Source of the DNA: Caulobacter sp. D5
GTDB lineage: Bacteria > Pseudomonadota > Alphaproteobacteria > Caulobacterales > Caulobacteraceae
DNA length: 48,887 bases
Assembly: GCF_003185805.1 (NCBI RefSeq)
Contig: NZ_QHJY01000006.1
Coordinates: 1-48,887, forward strand
Direction of reading: 5' to 3'
In this document: positions 13,962 to 21,745 of the stretch, piece after piece
How the letters are laid out: each line of letters begins with the position of its first letter
How positions within the stretch are numbered: position 1 is the stretch's first letter
Notes under the pieces: model-generated
Told to the model about the DNA's origin: nothing
Database searches by the model: none
Seen by the model: only the letters and a program-made list of their open reading frames with translations
Program-made: the position numbers and the translations under genes

Positions 13962-15944
13962 TTGCTCGTTTTCGACATCGAGGCCGACGGCTTCATCGAA
14001 GAGATGACCGTGATCCACTGCGTCAACGTAGTGGACCGCCTCACCGGTCGTCGCCGCCGGTTCAACTCCGGCTTCTACGCCGACGGCACCCCTGCCCCGC
14101 GCGCCGGCACCATCGAAGAGGGTCTAGTCCTCCTGATGGAAGCCGACTGCATCGGCGGTCACAACGTCATCGGGTACGACATCCCGGCGATCCAGAAGCT
14201 CTACCCGTGGTTTGAACCGAAAGGGAAGGTGCGGGACTCCCTCGTCGAGGCCCGGGTCATCTGGACCAACCTCTTCGACATCGACACCAACGCGATCAAG
14301 AAGAACAAGCGGCCCGAGGAGTTCATCCGCGACCGCCTCACCGGCACGCATAAGCTGTCGGCCTGGGGCTTCCGCCTCGGGGAATACAAGGGCGACTACG
14401 GGCCGGCCAAGGAGGCCGAGGCCAGGGCCCTGGGCCTGGAAGGCGACGAGATCCGCAACTTCGTCTGGGGCCGGTTCACGCCGGACATGGACGAGTACTG
14501 CGAGCAGGACGTCGTCGTGAATGTCGTGCTGTTCGACAAGATCGACAGCAAGGGGTTCTCGCCCGACGCCCTAGAGCTGGAGACCGCCGTCGCGGGCATC
14601 ATCCGGCTTCAGGAGAAGCACGGCTTCCTGTTCGACAAGGTCGCCGCCGACGCCCTCCTCCATGTTCTGCAGGTTCGCCACGCCCAGCTCTCCGACGAGC
14701 TGCGGAAGGTCTTCCTCCCCTGGTACGCGCCTAAGCGGAAGCTGGGCCGTCACGACCTGATCGACCCTGCCCGGGACAACAAGAAGTTCGGCTACGTGGC
14801 CGGCTGCAAGGCCACCCGCGTCGAGCTGATCGTCTTCAACCCCGGCTCCCGCGACCACATCGCCGACCGGATGATCAAGCTGTTCGGCTGGACCCCGGTC
14901 GAGCTGACGGAAACCGGCAAGCCCAAGGTCGATGAAACCACCCTGGACGGCCTCGACTACCCCGAGGCCAAGCTCCTCGTTGAGTACCTGACGGTCGATA
15001 AGCGGATCGGGCAGCTCGCCACCGGCAAGCAAGCCTGGCTCGGCCACGTGAGGAGAGACGGCCGCATCCATGGCCGGGTCAACGCCAACGGCGCGGTGAC
15101 CGGGCGGATGACGCACAGCTCGCCCAACATCGCCCAGGTGCCCAAGGTCGGCTCGCTCTACGGCGAGGCCTGCCGTGCCCTCTTCATCGTCGCCCCCGGC
15201 TTCAAGCTCGTCGGCTGCGACGCCGAGGGCCTGGAGCTGCGGATGCTGGGCCACTACATGGCCCGCTTCGACGGCGGGGCCTACGCCAACACGGTCGCCA
15301 ACGGCCGGAAGGAAGACGGCACCGACGTCCACACCGTCAACCAGCGTCTGCTCGGGCTGAACAAGCGCGACAACGCCAAGACGTGGATTTACGCCTACCT
15401 CTACGGGGCGGGAAATCTCAAGCTCGGCTCCATCGTCTACGACGATATGAGCGAGGCCCGCCGCGCCGCCTTCAATGCGCGCTGGGCCCCGGGTGACCCC
15501 CGTGAGAAAGCCCTGGCTCGCCTGGGGCTGAAGACCCGACGCTCTATCGAGGAAGGCCTACCCGCCCTCGGTAAGCTACAGGACCTGATCAAGGACAAGG
15601 CCAAGCGGGGCTACATCAAGTCCCTCGACGGCCGGGAGCTGCACGTCCGCAGCGCCCACGCTGCGCTCAACACCCTGCTCCAGGGCGGCGGCGCGGTCGT
15701 CATGAAGAAGGCCTTGGTCATCTGCTTCCGGGCCTTCACGGCCCTGGGGTGGGTCCACGGCGTGGACTACGGCTTCTGCGCCAACGTCCACGACGAATTC
15801 CAAATCGAAGTACGTGAGGAACTTGCCCAACAAGCAGGTCAAATCGCGGCAGACTCTATCGCCGAAGCAGGCGTTGCGTTCGGGCTCCGCTGCCCGCTCG
15901 CTGGTGCCTTCGACATCGGCGACAACTGGGCCGAAACCCACTGA
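13962..15944 (+). CDS. DNA polymerase, family A, T7 gp5-like
   Basis: This is the replicative polymerase with proofreading 3'-5' exonuclease. The start is TTG 13962 with GGAG at 13953-13956. The protein then begins LLVFDIEADGFIEEMTVIHC, matching the T7 start with the exonuclease DIE motif; the frame is open far upstream, but that part overlaps another gene and the terminator. Polymerase motifs are GCDAEGLELRMLGHYM (A), KRDNAKTWIYAYLYGAG (B) and VHDEFQIEV (C). The length is 660 residues (T7: 704). Codons in the last 50 residues (from about 15796) shift to AT-richer choices, where an HNH-like frame overlaps. Confidence 0.95.
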   Translation: MLVFDIEADGFIEEMTVIHCVNVVDRLTGRRRRFNSGFYADGTPAPRAGTIEEGLVLLMEADCIGGHNVIGYDIPAIQKLYPWFEPKGKVRDSLVEARVIWTNLFDIDTNAIKKNKRPEEFIRDRLTGTHKLSAWGFRLGEYKGDYGPAKEAEARALGLEGDEIRNFVWGRFTPDMDEYCEQDVVVNVVLFDKIDSKGFSPDALELETAVAGIIRLQEKHGFLFDKVAADALLHVLQVRHAQLSDELRKVFLPWYAPKRKLGRHDLIDPARDNKKFGYVAGCKATRVELIVFNPGSRDHIADRMIKLFGWTPVELTETGKPKVDETTLDGLDYPEAKLLVEYLTVDKRIGQLATGKQAWLGHVRRDGRIHGRVNANGAVTGRMTHSSPNIAQVPKVGSLYGEACRALFIVAPGFKLVGCDAEGLELRMLGHYMARFDGGAYANTVANGRKEDGTDVHTVNQRLLGLNKRDNAKTWIYAYLYGAGNLKLGSIVYDDMSEARRAAFNARWAPGDPREKALARLGLKTRRSIEEGLPALGKLQDLIKDKAKRGYIKSLDGRELHVRSAHAALNTLLQGGGAVVMKKALVICFRAFTALGWVHGVDYGFCANVHDEFQIEVREELAQQAGQIAADSIAEAGVAFGLRCPLAGAFDIGDNWAETH

Positions 15945-16299
15945 CGACCCCCGGCGGCTGATGGTCACCGCTGCACGATCCCGGGCGAAAGCTGCGGGCG
16001 TGCCGGCCACGATCATCGCCGCCGACATCGTCATCCCCTCCCATTGCCCAGTCCTGGGCATCCCGCTGTTCCGCCGCCTCGGCCGGAAGGGAGGCTGCGA
16101 CAATTCCCCGTCGCTCGACCGCATCGTGCCCGACCTCGGGTACGTCCCCGGCAACATCATCGTCGTCAGTCGCCGGGCGAACCGCATCAAGAACGACGCC
16201 ACTCTAGAGGAGTTGGAGTGTGTTGCCGACTTCTACCGGATCGGCCTCAAGGCCCACACCCGGTCGGGCCGGCAGACGCGCACTCCTGCCAACCCATGA
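15814..16299 (+). CDS. HNH-like (His-Me finger) endonuclease, possible homing endonuclease
   Basis: The conserved block is CPVLGIPL, then DNSPSLDRIVPDLGYVPGN, IIVVSRRANRIKNDATLEEL. This is the phage HNH-like pattern in which SLDR, GY..GN and NRIK replace the classical His core. It lies directly at the 3' end of the DNA polymerase gene, a frequent site for homing endonucleases in T7-like phages. The start is uncertain: GTG 15814 gives 161 residues and overlaps the polymerase by 131 bp; GTG 15904 and ATG 15961 are alternatives, with no strong ribosome site for any. The conserved part begins near 15945, so a start at or before 15904 is likely. Confidence 0.72.
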   Translation: MRNLPNKQVKSRQTLSPKQALRSGSAARSLVPSTSATTGPKPTDDPRRLMVTAARSRAKAAGVPATIIAADIVIPSHCPVLGIPLFRRLGRKGGCDNSPSLDRIVPDLGYVPGNIIVVSRRANRIKNDATLEELECVADFYRIGLKAHTRSGRQTRTPANP

Positions 16300-16532
16300 A
16301 GCTCCCCGACTTCCTGAACGACCTCGTCACCACCCGTGACGGCGTCAGCTTCGACCCCATCCGGGTCGGCATGATCCTGGGCGGCCTCGGCGTCCTAGCC
16401 TTCACCGGCTGGGACGTCGTCGCCAACCAGGCCCACTTCAACGCCGTCGAGTTCGGCACCGGCCTCGCCGCGATCTTCGCGGGTGGTGGCTTCGGCATCG
16501 GCGCGAAGGTCAAGGACGAACCTGACGCATGA
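16296..16532 (+). CDS. Putative holin with two membrane spans
   Basis: A 78-residue protein starting at ATG 16296 in a 4-bp overlap with the endonuclease stop. A polar N-terminus (MKLPDFLNDLVTTRDG) is followed by two spans (IRVGMILGGLGVLAFTGWDVV and FGTGLAAIFAGGGFGIGAKV) and a charged tail (KDEPDA). Size and layout fit a class II holin, which would let the amidase reach the wall. The spanin genes a few hundred bases downstream support the lysis role. T7 keeps its lysis genes near the terminase; here they lie in the replication block. Confidence 0.65.
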   Translation: MKLPDFLNDLVTTRDGVSFDPIRVGMILGGLGVLAFTGWDVVANQAHFNAVEFGTGLAAIFAGGGFGIGAKVKDEPDA

Positions 16533-16735
16533 GCCCCCTCGACCGCTGTGCGCGGTGCGGCCAGTTGCGCGCTGAGCACGAGTTGCTCGGCGACTTCGAG
16601 GCCTGCGCCCCGTCACTCCAGACCTGCCGGTCCTGCGGCCCCGGCATCTACACCGGCCTGCCCGGCAACGCCTGCTCCGACTGCATGGACACCGGGCTGG
16701 ACTGGAACGGCGACAGCTTCACGGACCCCACATGA
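16529..16735 (+). CDS. Small zinc-ribbon protein
   Basis: A 68-residue protein with cysteine pairs CARC (7-10), CRSC (33-36) and CSDC (48-51), plus Cys26. The middle resembles the Cys-rich repeat of DnaJ-type zinc fingers. It overlaps the holin stop and the i-spanin start by 4 bp each. The function is unknown; the location in the lysis operon may be incidental. Confidence 0.6.
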   Translation: MSPLDRCARCGQLRAEHELLGDFEACAPSLQTCRSCGPGIYTGLPGNACSDCMDTGLDWNGDSFTDPT

Positions 16736-17058
16736 TCGACAAGTTCCTCCTGGCCGTCGCGGCGCTCGCCGTCCTCGTCGCGTGCTTCTTCGGGGCAGGC
16801 ATGGAGTCCGCCAGCAAGCGGGCCGACAGGGCCGAGGCCCAGGTCGTCAGCCTCCAGCTGGACATCCGCCACGCCCAGGAACTCTCGGACCTCCGCGCCG
16901 AGAGCGCCAAGGCCCAGCTGGCCCAGGCCAACACCATCGCCGCCGGGCTGAACCGGCAGGCCGCCACCATCCTGCAACTCCCCACCCCGGCCCCCGCCGA
17001 CCGCTGCGATGCGGCCCAGGCGCTGACCGACAGCATCATCCGAGAGGAACGCCCTTGA
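16732..17058 (+). CDS. i-spanin (Rz-like inner membrane lysis protein)
   Basis: Spanins fuse inner and outer membranes at the last step of lysis. The 108-residue protein has an N-terminal signal-anchor (FLLAVAALAVLVACFFGAG), then a long periplasmic coiled coil (SKRADRAEAQVVSLQLDI through NRQAATIL). The C-terminal APADRCDAAQALTDSI resembles the PTDRC-type ends of many Rz-like proteins. The likely partner is the lipoprotein at 17276-17518, separated by one small gene. Confidence 0.78.
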   Translation: MIDKFLLAVAALAVLVACFFGAGMESASKRADRAEAQVVSLQLDIRHAQELSDLRAESAKAQLAQANTIAAGLNRQAATILQLPTPAPADRCDAAQALTDSIIREERP

Positions 17059-17276
17059 AGAACTACGTCGTCCGCTTCACGCGAACCCAGTGTGGCCGGG
17101 CCGAGGGCAACTACGCCGCCGGCCGCGACGTGTGGGCAGGCCAGTCCACGCCCGACCTCCAGAAGGCCTACGTCTACAACAGCCACATGCAGCGGCACGG
17201 CTACCACAAGCTGACCGCCGAGGAGCAGGCCGAGCGCGGCGTGGAGGTCATCTTCGTGGACCTCGTGGCCCAGTGA
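17055..17276 (+). CDS. Small hypothetical protein inside the spanin operon
   Basis: A 73-residue protein starting at TTG 17055, which overlaps the previous stop as TTGA. The sequence (KNYVVRFTRTQCGRAEGNY; YVYNSHMQRHGYHKLTAEEQ) shows an alpha/beta mix and no known motif. It separates the two spanin genes and overlaps the o-spanin start (TGATG). Confidence 0.55.
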   Translation: MKNYVVRFTRTQCGRAEGNYAAGRDVWAGQSTPDLQKAYVYNSHMQRHGYHKLTAEEQAERGVEVIFVDLVAQ

Positions 17277-17518
17277 TGCGCCGCATCCTCGCCCTCGGCG
17301 CTGCCGCCCTGGTCCTGACCGGGTGCGGCCACCGGCCCGCCGAGCCCACCCTCACCGTCGCCTGCCGCCTGGAGCGGGTGGAGAAGCCGCAGTTCCCCTT
17401 CGACACCCTGGAGCCGGGCGCGGACATCTTCACCCAGACCAAGACCCTGCACGCCGACCGCAAGGTCCGCCAGGGCTACGAGGCCAAGCTCGAAGCGGCC
17501 AACAAGGCCTGCCAATGA
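17276..17518 (+). CDS. o-spanin (Rz1-like outer membrane lipoprotein)
   Basis: The 80-residue precursor starts MRRILALGAAALVLTGCGHR, a lipoprotein signal with lipobox LTGC; Cys17 would be lipidated. The mature part is short and periplasmic and contains two more cysteines (VACRLER and the C-terminal KACQ). Size and signal fit an o-spanin that pairs with the coiled-coil protein at 16732. ATG 17276 overlaps the preceding TGA by one base. Confidence 0.75.
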   Translation: MRRILALGAAALVLTGCGHRPAEPTLTVACRLERVEKPQFPFDTLEPGADIFTQTKTLHADRKVRQGYEAKLEAANKACQ

Positions 17519-17688
17519 GCAAGCAGCCTGGCCTTTACGTGGACCGGGTGTACGTGTCGGTCCATGACCGCGACCCCGCGCTGATGCGGGAGTTTGCCTC
17601 TCGCGGTCGTCTGACCACGACCTACATGGATCGGGGCCGCTTGGTCCACGTGAAGGTCCGCGCATCGCAGCTGGTGCCGGCCTCTTGA
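17515..17688 (+). CDS. Very small hypothetical protein
   Basis: A 57-residue beta-rich protein (GLYVDRVYVSVHDRD; RLVHVKVRASQLVPAS) starting in an ATGA overlap with the o-spanin and ending in a TTGA overlap with the exonuclease gene. The coupling on both sides supports expression. No family is recognised. Confidence 0.55.
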   Translation: MSKQPGLYVDRVYVSVHDRDPALMREFASRGRLTTTYMDRGRLVHVKVRASQLVPAS

Positions 17689-18509
17689 GGACCCTCCTCA
17701 TCGACGCGGACATCATCGCCTTCCGCGCCAGCGCCTCCACCCAGGAGGCCTACGACTGGGGCGACGGCGAGACGTCCACCGTGGCCGACTTCGAGGAAGC
17801 CAAGCGCCACGCCCGGGACACCATCGACGCCCTGATGGACACCCTCGACGCCGACCGGGCGGTCATCTGCCTCTCGGACGACTTCAACAACTTCCGCAAG
17901 CGGGTCTGCCCGACTTACAAGGGCAACCGCACCAGTGAACGGCCGGTCCACCTCTACGACATCAAGGAGTGGCTGGCCGAGAACTACGAGACCGAGCGGC
18001 GCGGCTGGCTCGAAGCCGACGACATCATGGGCATCATGGCCACCGAACCCCACCCAGGTGAGGAGCGGATCATCGTCTCGGCGGACAAGGACATGCAGAC
18101 CATCCCGTGCCTGCTGTACCGGCCGCACCTCGACCGCCCCAAGGTCGAGACCATCACGCCCGAGTTCGCCGATCGCTACCACCTGTACCAGACGCTGGTC
18201 GGGGACAGCACGGACGGCTACCCGGGATGCCCCGGGGCCGGCGACGTGATCGCCACCCGGCTGCTCGACGAGGGCCTGAAGTGGTCCCCAGTCCACCGGG
18301 AGATCACCCGGGGCCCGAACAAGGGCGTGATCCGCACCACCTGGGAACTGGTCCCGAGCGAAAGCCCGTGGGCCTCTGTGGTTTCGGCCTACGCCAAGGC
18401 CGGCCTGAAGGAGAAGGACGCGCTGAAACAGGCACGTCTTGCCCGCATCCTCCGCCACGACGAGTGGAACGGCCGGCCGATCCTGTGGTCTCCGCCAGCC
18501 CCGAATTAG
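17685..18509 (+). CDS. 5'-3' exonuclease, T7 gp6-like (FEN/RNase H family)
   Basis: In T7-like phages this enzyme removes RNA primers and degrades host DNA. The 274-residue protein shows the FEN acidic residues in order: LLIDADIIAFRA, CLSDDFNNFRKRV followed by YKGNRTSERP, LEADDIMGIMA, IIVSADKDMQTIP, and VGDSTDGYPGCPGAG. The start is TTG 17685, coupled to the previous gene. It is the last replication gene; a phage-promoter motif overlaps its stop codon and a strong terminator follows. Confidence 0.92.
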   Translation: MRTLLIDADIIAFRASASTQEAYDWGDGETSTVADFEEAKRHARDTIDALMDTLDADRAVICLSDDFNNFRKRVCPTYKGNRTSERPVHLYDIKEWLAENYETERRGWLEADDIMGIMATEPHPGEERIIVSADKDMQTIPCLLYRPHLDRPKVETITPEFADRYHLYQTLVGDSTDGYPGCPGAGDVIATRLLDEGLKWSPVHREITRGPNKGVIRTTWELVPSESPWASVVSAYAKAGLKEKDALKQARLARILRHDEWNGRPILWSPPAPN

Positions 18510-18523
18510 TGCTGGTCTTAGGA
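18504..18523 (+). promoter_or_regulatory. Candidate phage RNA polymerase promoter, copy 3 (late block)
   Basis: AATTAGTGCTGGTCTTAGGA matches copy 2 at all but two positions. It overlaps the exonuclease stop codon and precedes all structural genes. Confidence 0.55.
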
Positions 18524-18567
18524 GCCTGAAAGGCGACGACTGCTGGTTCTCTCCCCTAGCACACCTG

Positions 18568-18606
18568 AAGCCCCCTCTGGTCCTCGACCGGTGGGGGCTT
18601 TTTTTT
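18568..18606 (+). terminator. Strong intrinsic terminator after the exonuclease gene
   Basis: AAGCCCCC pairs with GGGGGCTT, with an inner GGTC/GACC stem, followed by eight T. It lies about 50 bp after promoter candidate 3, so it should block host transcripts from entering the late genes while late phage transcripts start just before it. Confidence 0.9.
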
Positions 18607-18617
18607 CGAGGACGCCC

Positions 18618-18842
18618 ATGCGCCGCCGACCGCCGCCGCCCCGCTCACCCAATCTCTTCCCCAAGACCGTCGAGCAGTTCCTTGCCGATCTCGACCGCCG
18701 GTTCCCCGAGCCCCGCCCTTCGCCCACGGATGACCCTCGGCAGGTGACTTGGGACCTCGCCCAGCGCGCCGTCTACCTGACGATGCAAGACGCTTACGAG
18801 ACCTCCCGCCGCCGGGAGGACGCCCCCGATGTGTTTGATTAA
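18618..18842 (+). CDS. Small hypothetical protein at the start of the late block
   Basis: A 74-residue protein. ATG 18618 has CGAGGA (18607-18612) as ribosome site, right after the terminator T-tract. The N-terminus is basic and Pro-rich (MRRRPPPPRSPNLF), then helical (KTVEQFLADLDRRF; WDLAQRAVYLTMQDAYETS). It lies directly before the gp7.3-like gene with a 14-bp overlap. In T7 this place is near gp6.7/gp7, small virion or host-range proteins, but I see no clear match. Confidence 0.6.
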   Translation: MRRRPPPPRSPNLFPKTVEQFLADLDRRFPEPRPSPTDDPRQVTWDLAQRAVYLTMQDAYETSRRREDAPDVFD

Positions 18843-19107
18843 GAAAGCCAAGGTCGCCACCGCGACCGAGACGGACACCCCGGTGCTCCGCAACTCCTAC
18901 CTCGACGGCATCGACCCGATCATCCGATCGCGTTCCACCGGCCTCCGATCCCTGCGGATCGACCGGAACACCGCCGGCACCCAGAACCCCACCACCCCCG
19001 CGACCTCGCCCCTGACGGTCCAGCCTGCCAGCTCGACCGCTGACGCCACCCAGGCCGCACAGCTGAAGATCATCCGGGGCCTGTTCGGCAACAAGATCGG
19101 CACCTAG
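18829..19107 (+). CDS. gp7.3-like tail assembly/virion protein
   Basis: A 92-residue protein just before the portal gene, the position of T7 gp7.3. The N-terminus MCLIKKAKVATATE and the block RSTGLRSLRIDRN are like the basic SLRI motif of gp7.3-type proteins. The middle is Thr/Ala/Pro-rich and low in complexity. T7 gp7.3 is needed for tail assembly and adsorption. Assignment rests on position plus weak motifs. Confidence 0.55.
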   Translation: MCLIKKAKVATATETDTPVLRNSYLDGIDPIIRSRSTGLRSLRIDRNTAGTQNPTTPATSPLTVQPASSTADATQAAQLKIIRGLFGNKIGT

Positions 19108-19114
19108 CCCCCTG

Positions 19115-20626
19115 ATGACGACCGCGAGGGCGGAGTACAACGCCCTTACCCCCGCCCGCTCCACCGTACTGGAACGGGCGCGTGAAGCCTCCGCGCTCAC
19201 GATCCCCGGGATGATCCCCGACGAAGGCCAGAACGAGCACTTCGTCTCGGTCCAGCCCTACAATTCCGTCAGCGCCCGAGGCGTCGCCAGCTTGGCCGCC
19301 CGTTCACTGCTGGCCCTCTTCCCGCCGAACCTCCCGTTCTTCCGGCTCCAGCTCGATGCGGCGACCGCCCGTGAACTCGGGGCGGACCTGGGCGAGGCGA
19401 ACATGCGCATGTCGCTGATCGCCGGCACGGCCTACTCCATGATGGAGGCGGTCACGATCCGCCCGATCATGAACGAGGCCCTGCGGCACCTGATCGTCGC
19501 CGGCAACGGCCTGGTCCACATCCCGCTCAAGGATCGCCCCCGGTTCTTCCGGCTCGACCAATACGTCTGCAAGCGCGACCACACCGGCAACTTCGTGACC
19601 ATAGTGGTCCGCGAGCAGGTGCTCCCCTCGGTCCTCTCGGAGGACGTCCGGGCCGCCTGCAAGGTCACGACCAGCGACACGAGCGACGAGAAGCCGATCG
19701 AGGTTTTCACCGTGGTCCGCCGGCTCGGCGACCGCGTCGAGCAACACCAGGAGATCAACGACCTGGTGGTCCCCGGCTCCCAGGGCTCCGCCCCGGCGGA
19801 AGCCTCCGGCTGGATGCCCCTGCGCTGGCTTATGGTCCCGGGGTCCGACTACGGCCGGGCCCACGTCACCGAGTACATCGGCGACATCCTGTCCTTGGAA
19901 GACCTGACGAAGGCGATGGTCCAGTTCGCCACCGTCGCCTCCCGCATCATCGGGATGGTCGATCCGAACTCCGGCATCGACATCGACGAACTGATGGAAG
20001 CCGACAGCGGCACCTTCATGTCGGGCTACCACGAAAAGGTGAAATTCCTCCAGCTGGAGAAGTCCCAGGACTGGGCTGTCATGTCCACGCTGGCCGAGCG
20101 TCTGGAGCAGCGCGTCTCAAACGCCTTCCTCCTCCGCACCTCCGCCGTGCGCAACGCCGAGCGGGTGACCGCCGAGGAAGTCCGCATGGTCGCGGAAGAA
20201 CTCGAGACGACCCTGGGCGGGACCTACAGCGTGCTCTCGGCTGAGATGCAGCTACCCCTGGTTCGCCGCTTCCTCCACATCGGTGCCCGCCAGCAGCGCA
20301 TTCCCGCCCTGCCGTCGGCCGTCCACCCCAACATCGTCACGGGCTTCGACGCCCTAGGCCGGGCCGCCGCCGTGAACCGCATTCGCGCCTTCCTGGCCGA
20401 TGCCTCCCAGATGCTGGGCCCGCAGGTCGCCATGTCGTTCATCAACGGCGAGGAAGTCCTGAAGCGCCTCGGCGAGGGCTACGCCGTCGAAGGCCTGGAC
20501 AGCATCCTGAAGTCTCCTGAGCAGCAGCAAGCTGACCAGCAGAACGCAGCCATGAGCCAGGCCGCCGTGGCCGCAGCTCCGAACATGATCAAGGCCGCGA
20601 CCGACGCGGCCGCTAACCCCGAGTGA
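19115..20626 (+). CDS. Portal (head-tail connector) protein, T7 gp8-like
   Basis: The portal forms a dodecamer at one capsid vertex through which DNA is packaged and ejected. The 503-residue length is close to T7 (536). Typical blocks are the N-terminal PYNSVSARGVASLAARSLLA followed by LFPPNLPFFRLQ, and the later NAFLLRTSAVRNAERVTAEE, close to the T7 clip/stem region. The C-terminus is Gln/Ala-rich, as often in portals. ATG 19115 is 8 bp after the previous stop. Confidence 0.93.
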   Translation: MTTARAEYNALTPARSTVLERAREASALTIPGMIPDEGQNEHFVSVQPYNSVSARGVASLAARSLLALFPPNLPFFRLQLDAATARELGADLGEANMRMSLIAGTAYSMMEAVTIRPIMNEALRHLIVAGNGLVHIPLKDRPRFFRLDQYVCKRDHTGNFVTIVVREQVLPSVLSEDVRAACKVTTSDTSDEKPIEVFTVVRRLGDRVEQHQEINDLVVPGSQGSAPAEASGWMPLRWLMVPGSDYGRAHVTEYIGDILSLEDLTKAMVQFATVASRIIGMVDPNSGIDIDELMEADSGTFMSGYHEKVKFLQLEKSQDWAVMSTLAERLEQRVSNAFLLRTSAVRNAERVTAEEVRMVAEELETTLGGTYSVLSAEMQLPLVRRFLHIGARQQRIPALPSAVHPNIVTGFDALGRAAAVNRIRAFLADASQMLGPQVAMSFINGEEVLKRLGEGYAVEGLDSILKSPEQQQADQQNAAMSQAAVAAAPNMIKAATDAAANPE

Positions 20627-20631
20627 GAACC

Positions 20632-20811
20632 TTGGCAAAAACCCCCACCTCGGCTGACGAAGCCGCTCCGGCCGTCGAGCGCGGCGTCCTCGAAACCAAC
20701 GACGTCGTCCAATCCTTCGGTCAACGCGAGTACCCGAAGGTCACCTCGGTTCTGGAGTCTGGCGCGGTCATGACGACCTACGTGGACCCCAGCGTCCCGG
20801 GCGCTGAATGA
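20632..20811 (+). CDS. Small hypothetical protein between portal and scaffold
   Basis: A 59-residue frame. TTG 20632 gives MAKTPTSADEAAP; an alternative GTG at 20623 overlaps the portal stop. The protein is acidic at the N-terminus and ends in TTYVDPSVPGAE. It overlaps the scaffold start by 4 bp. It could be a minor head component. No family is recognised. Confidence 0.5.
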   Translation: MAKTPTSADEAAPAVERGVLETNDVVQSFGQREYPKVTSVLESGAVMTTYVDPSVPGAE

Positions 20812-21707
20812 CCGAGACTGCGCAAGTAGCGCCGTCGCTTCCGCCTGAGGCCCTGCCGCCTGGCGCTGACCCGGCGGCCTACGTCGCCCAACAACAGGCC
20901 GCCGCCCAAGGTGGTCTGCCGGAGCCGGCCCTGGCCGACCCGGGCAAGGCCGCGGTGCCTGCTAAGCCGGACCATGTGCCGGCCAAGTTCTACAACGCCA
21001 CGACCGGCGTGGTGGACTACGAAGGCATGGCCAAGAGCTACTCGGCGCTCGAAGCCAAGCTCGGTGCTCCGAAAGAGGAGCCCGCTGCCGACGCCCCGCC
21101 GGCCGACCAGACCGGGGTCGAGATCAAGCGTCCCGAAGCCGACCCGGAGTCGGGCCGACATCCCGCTGCCGAGGCCGTTGCGGCCATCGAAGCCGTCGCC
21201 GCCAAGTACGCCGATGGCTCCCTGGCCGACACCGACGTGGCCGACCTGTCGAAGAAGATCGGTCTGCCCGAGGCGAACCTCCAGCTCTACTTCGAGGGCC
21301 TGAAGGCCATCGAGACCCTGCGAGGCATGGAAGCCCATGAGGCGGCCGGTGGGAAGGACACCTTCCTCGCTGCCCAGAATTGGGCGGCCGAGAAGCTGAC
21401 CGACGCCGAGCTGGAGTTCTACAACAGCTCGGTCGCCAACCCGAAGACTGCCCGCTCGGCCGTCGAATGGCTGGTCGGCAAGTACAACGGCGCGAACCCG
21501 TCGGAGGGCCTGGTGATCAACCCGGGCCCGACCCCGGCTGCTGCCGGCGACGTCTTCCGCTCGACTGAAGAAATGAGCGCCGCCATGAGCAGCGACCAAT
21601 ACAAGCGCGACCCGGCGTTCCGCCAGGCCGTCGCCGAGAAGATCCAGCGCTCGAAGGCGGCCGGCACGATGGTGACCGGTGCGCAATTCTTCGGCGGCGG
21701 CTTCTGA
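20808..21707 (+). CDS. Capsid assembly scaffold, T7 gp9-like
   Basis: Scaffolds guide capsid assembly and leave before DNA filling. The 299-residue protein has a Pro/Ala-rich acidic N-terminal third, a block VPAKFYNATTGVVDYEGMAK followed by SYSALEAKLG typical of podovirus scaffolds, and an amphipathic C-terminal part (STEEMSAAMSSDQYKRDPAF) that normally contacts the capsid. It lies between portal and major capsid genes as in T7. Confidence 0.9.
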   Translation: MTETAQVAPSLPPEALPPGADPAAYVAQQQAAAQGGLPEPALADPGKAAVPAKPDHVPAKFYNATTGVVDYEGMAKSYSALEAKLGAPKEEPAADAPPADQTGVEIKRPEADPESGRHPAAEAVAAIEAVAAKYADGSLADTDVADLSKKIGLPEANLQLYFEGLKAIETLRGMEAHEAAGGKDTFLAAQNWAAEKLTDAELEFYNSSVANPKTARSAVEWLVGKYNGANPSEGLVINPGPTPAAAGDVFRSTEEMSAAMSSDQYKRDPAFRQAVAEKIQRSKAAGTMVTGAQFFGGGF

Positions 21708-21711
21708 CCCG

Positions 21712-21745
21712 ACCGCCCCGCTCGCGAAAGCACGGGGCGGTTCTC
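21712..21745 (+). terminator. Hairpin terminator after the scaffold gene
   Basis: ACCGCCCCG pairs perfectly with CGGGGCGGT (21712-21720, 21733-21741), with an inner GC-GAAA-GC tetraloop, followed by TTCTCTTA. The T-tract is interrupted, so it may be a partial terminator or an RNA-stabilising hairpin. Confidence 0.6.

Noticed and set aside
15874-15886. TTGCGTTCGGGC in the polymerase 3' end as an operator copy
   Set aside because: Similarity stops after TTGCGT, and neither the centre nor the right arm is present.
19108-19135. CTGATGA at the portal start as another hammerhead
   Set aside because: No GAAA box or flanking stems are present; it is just the start-codon context.
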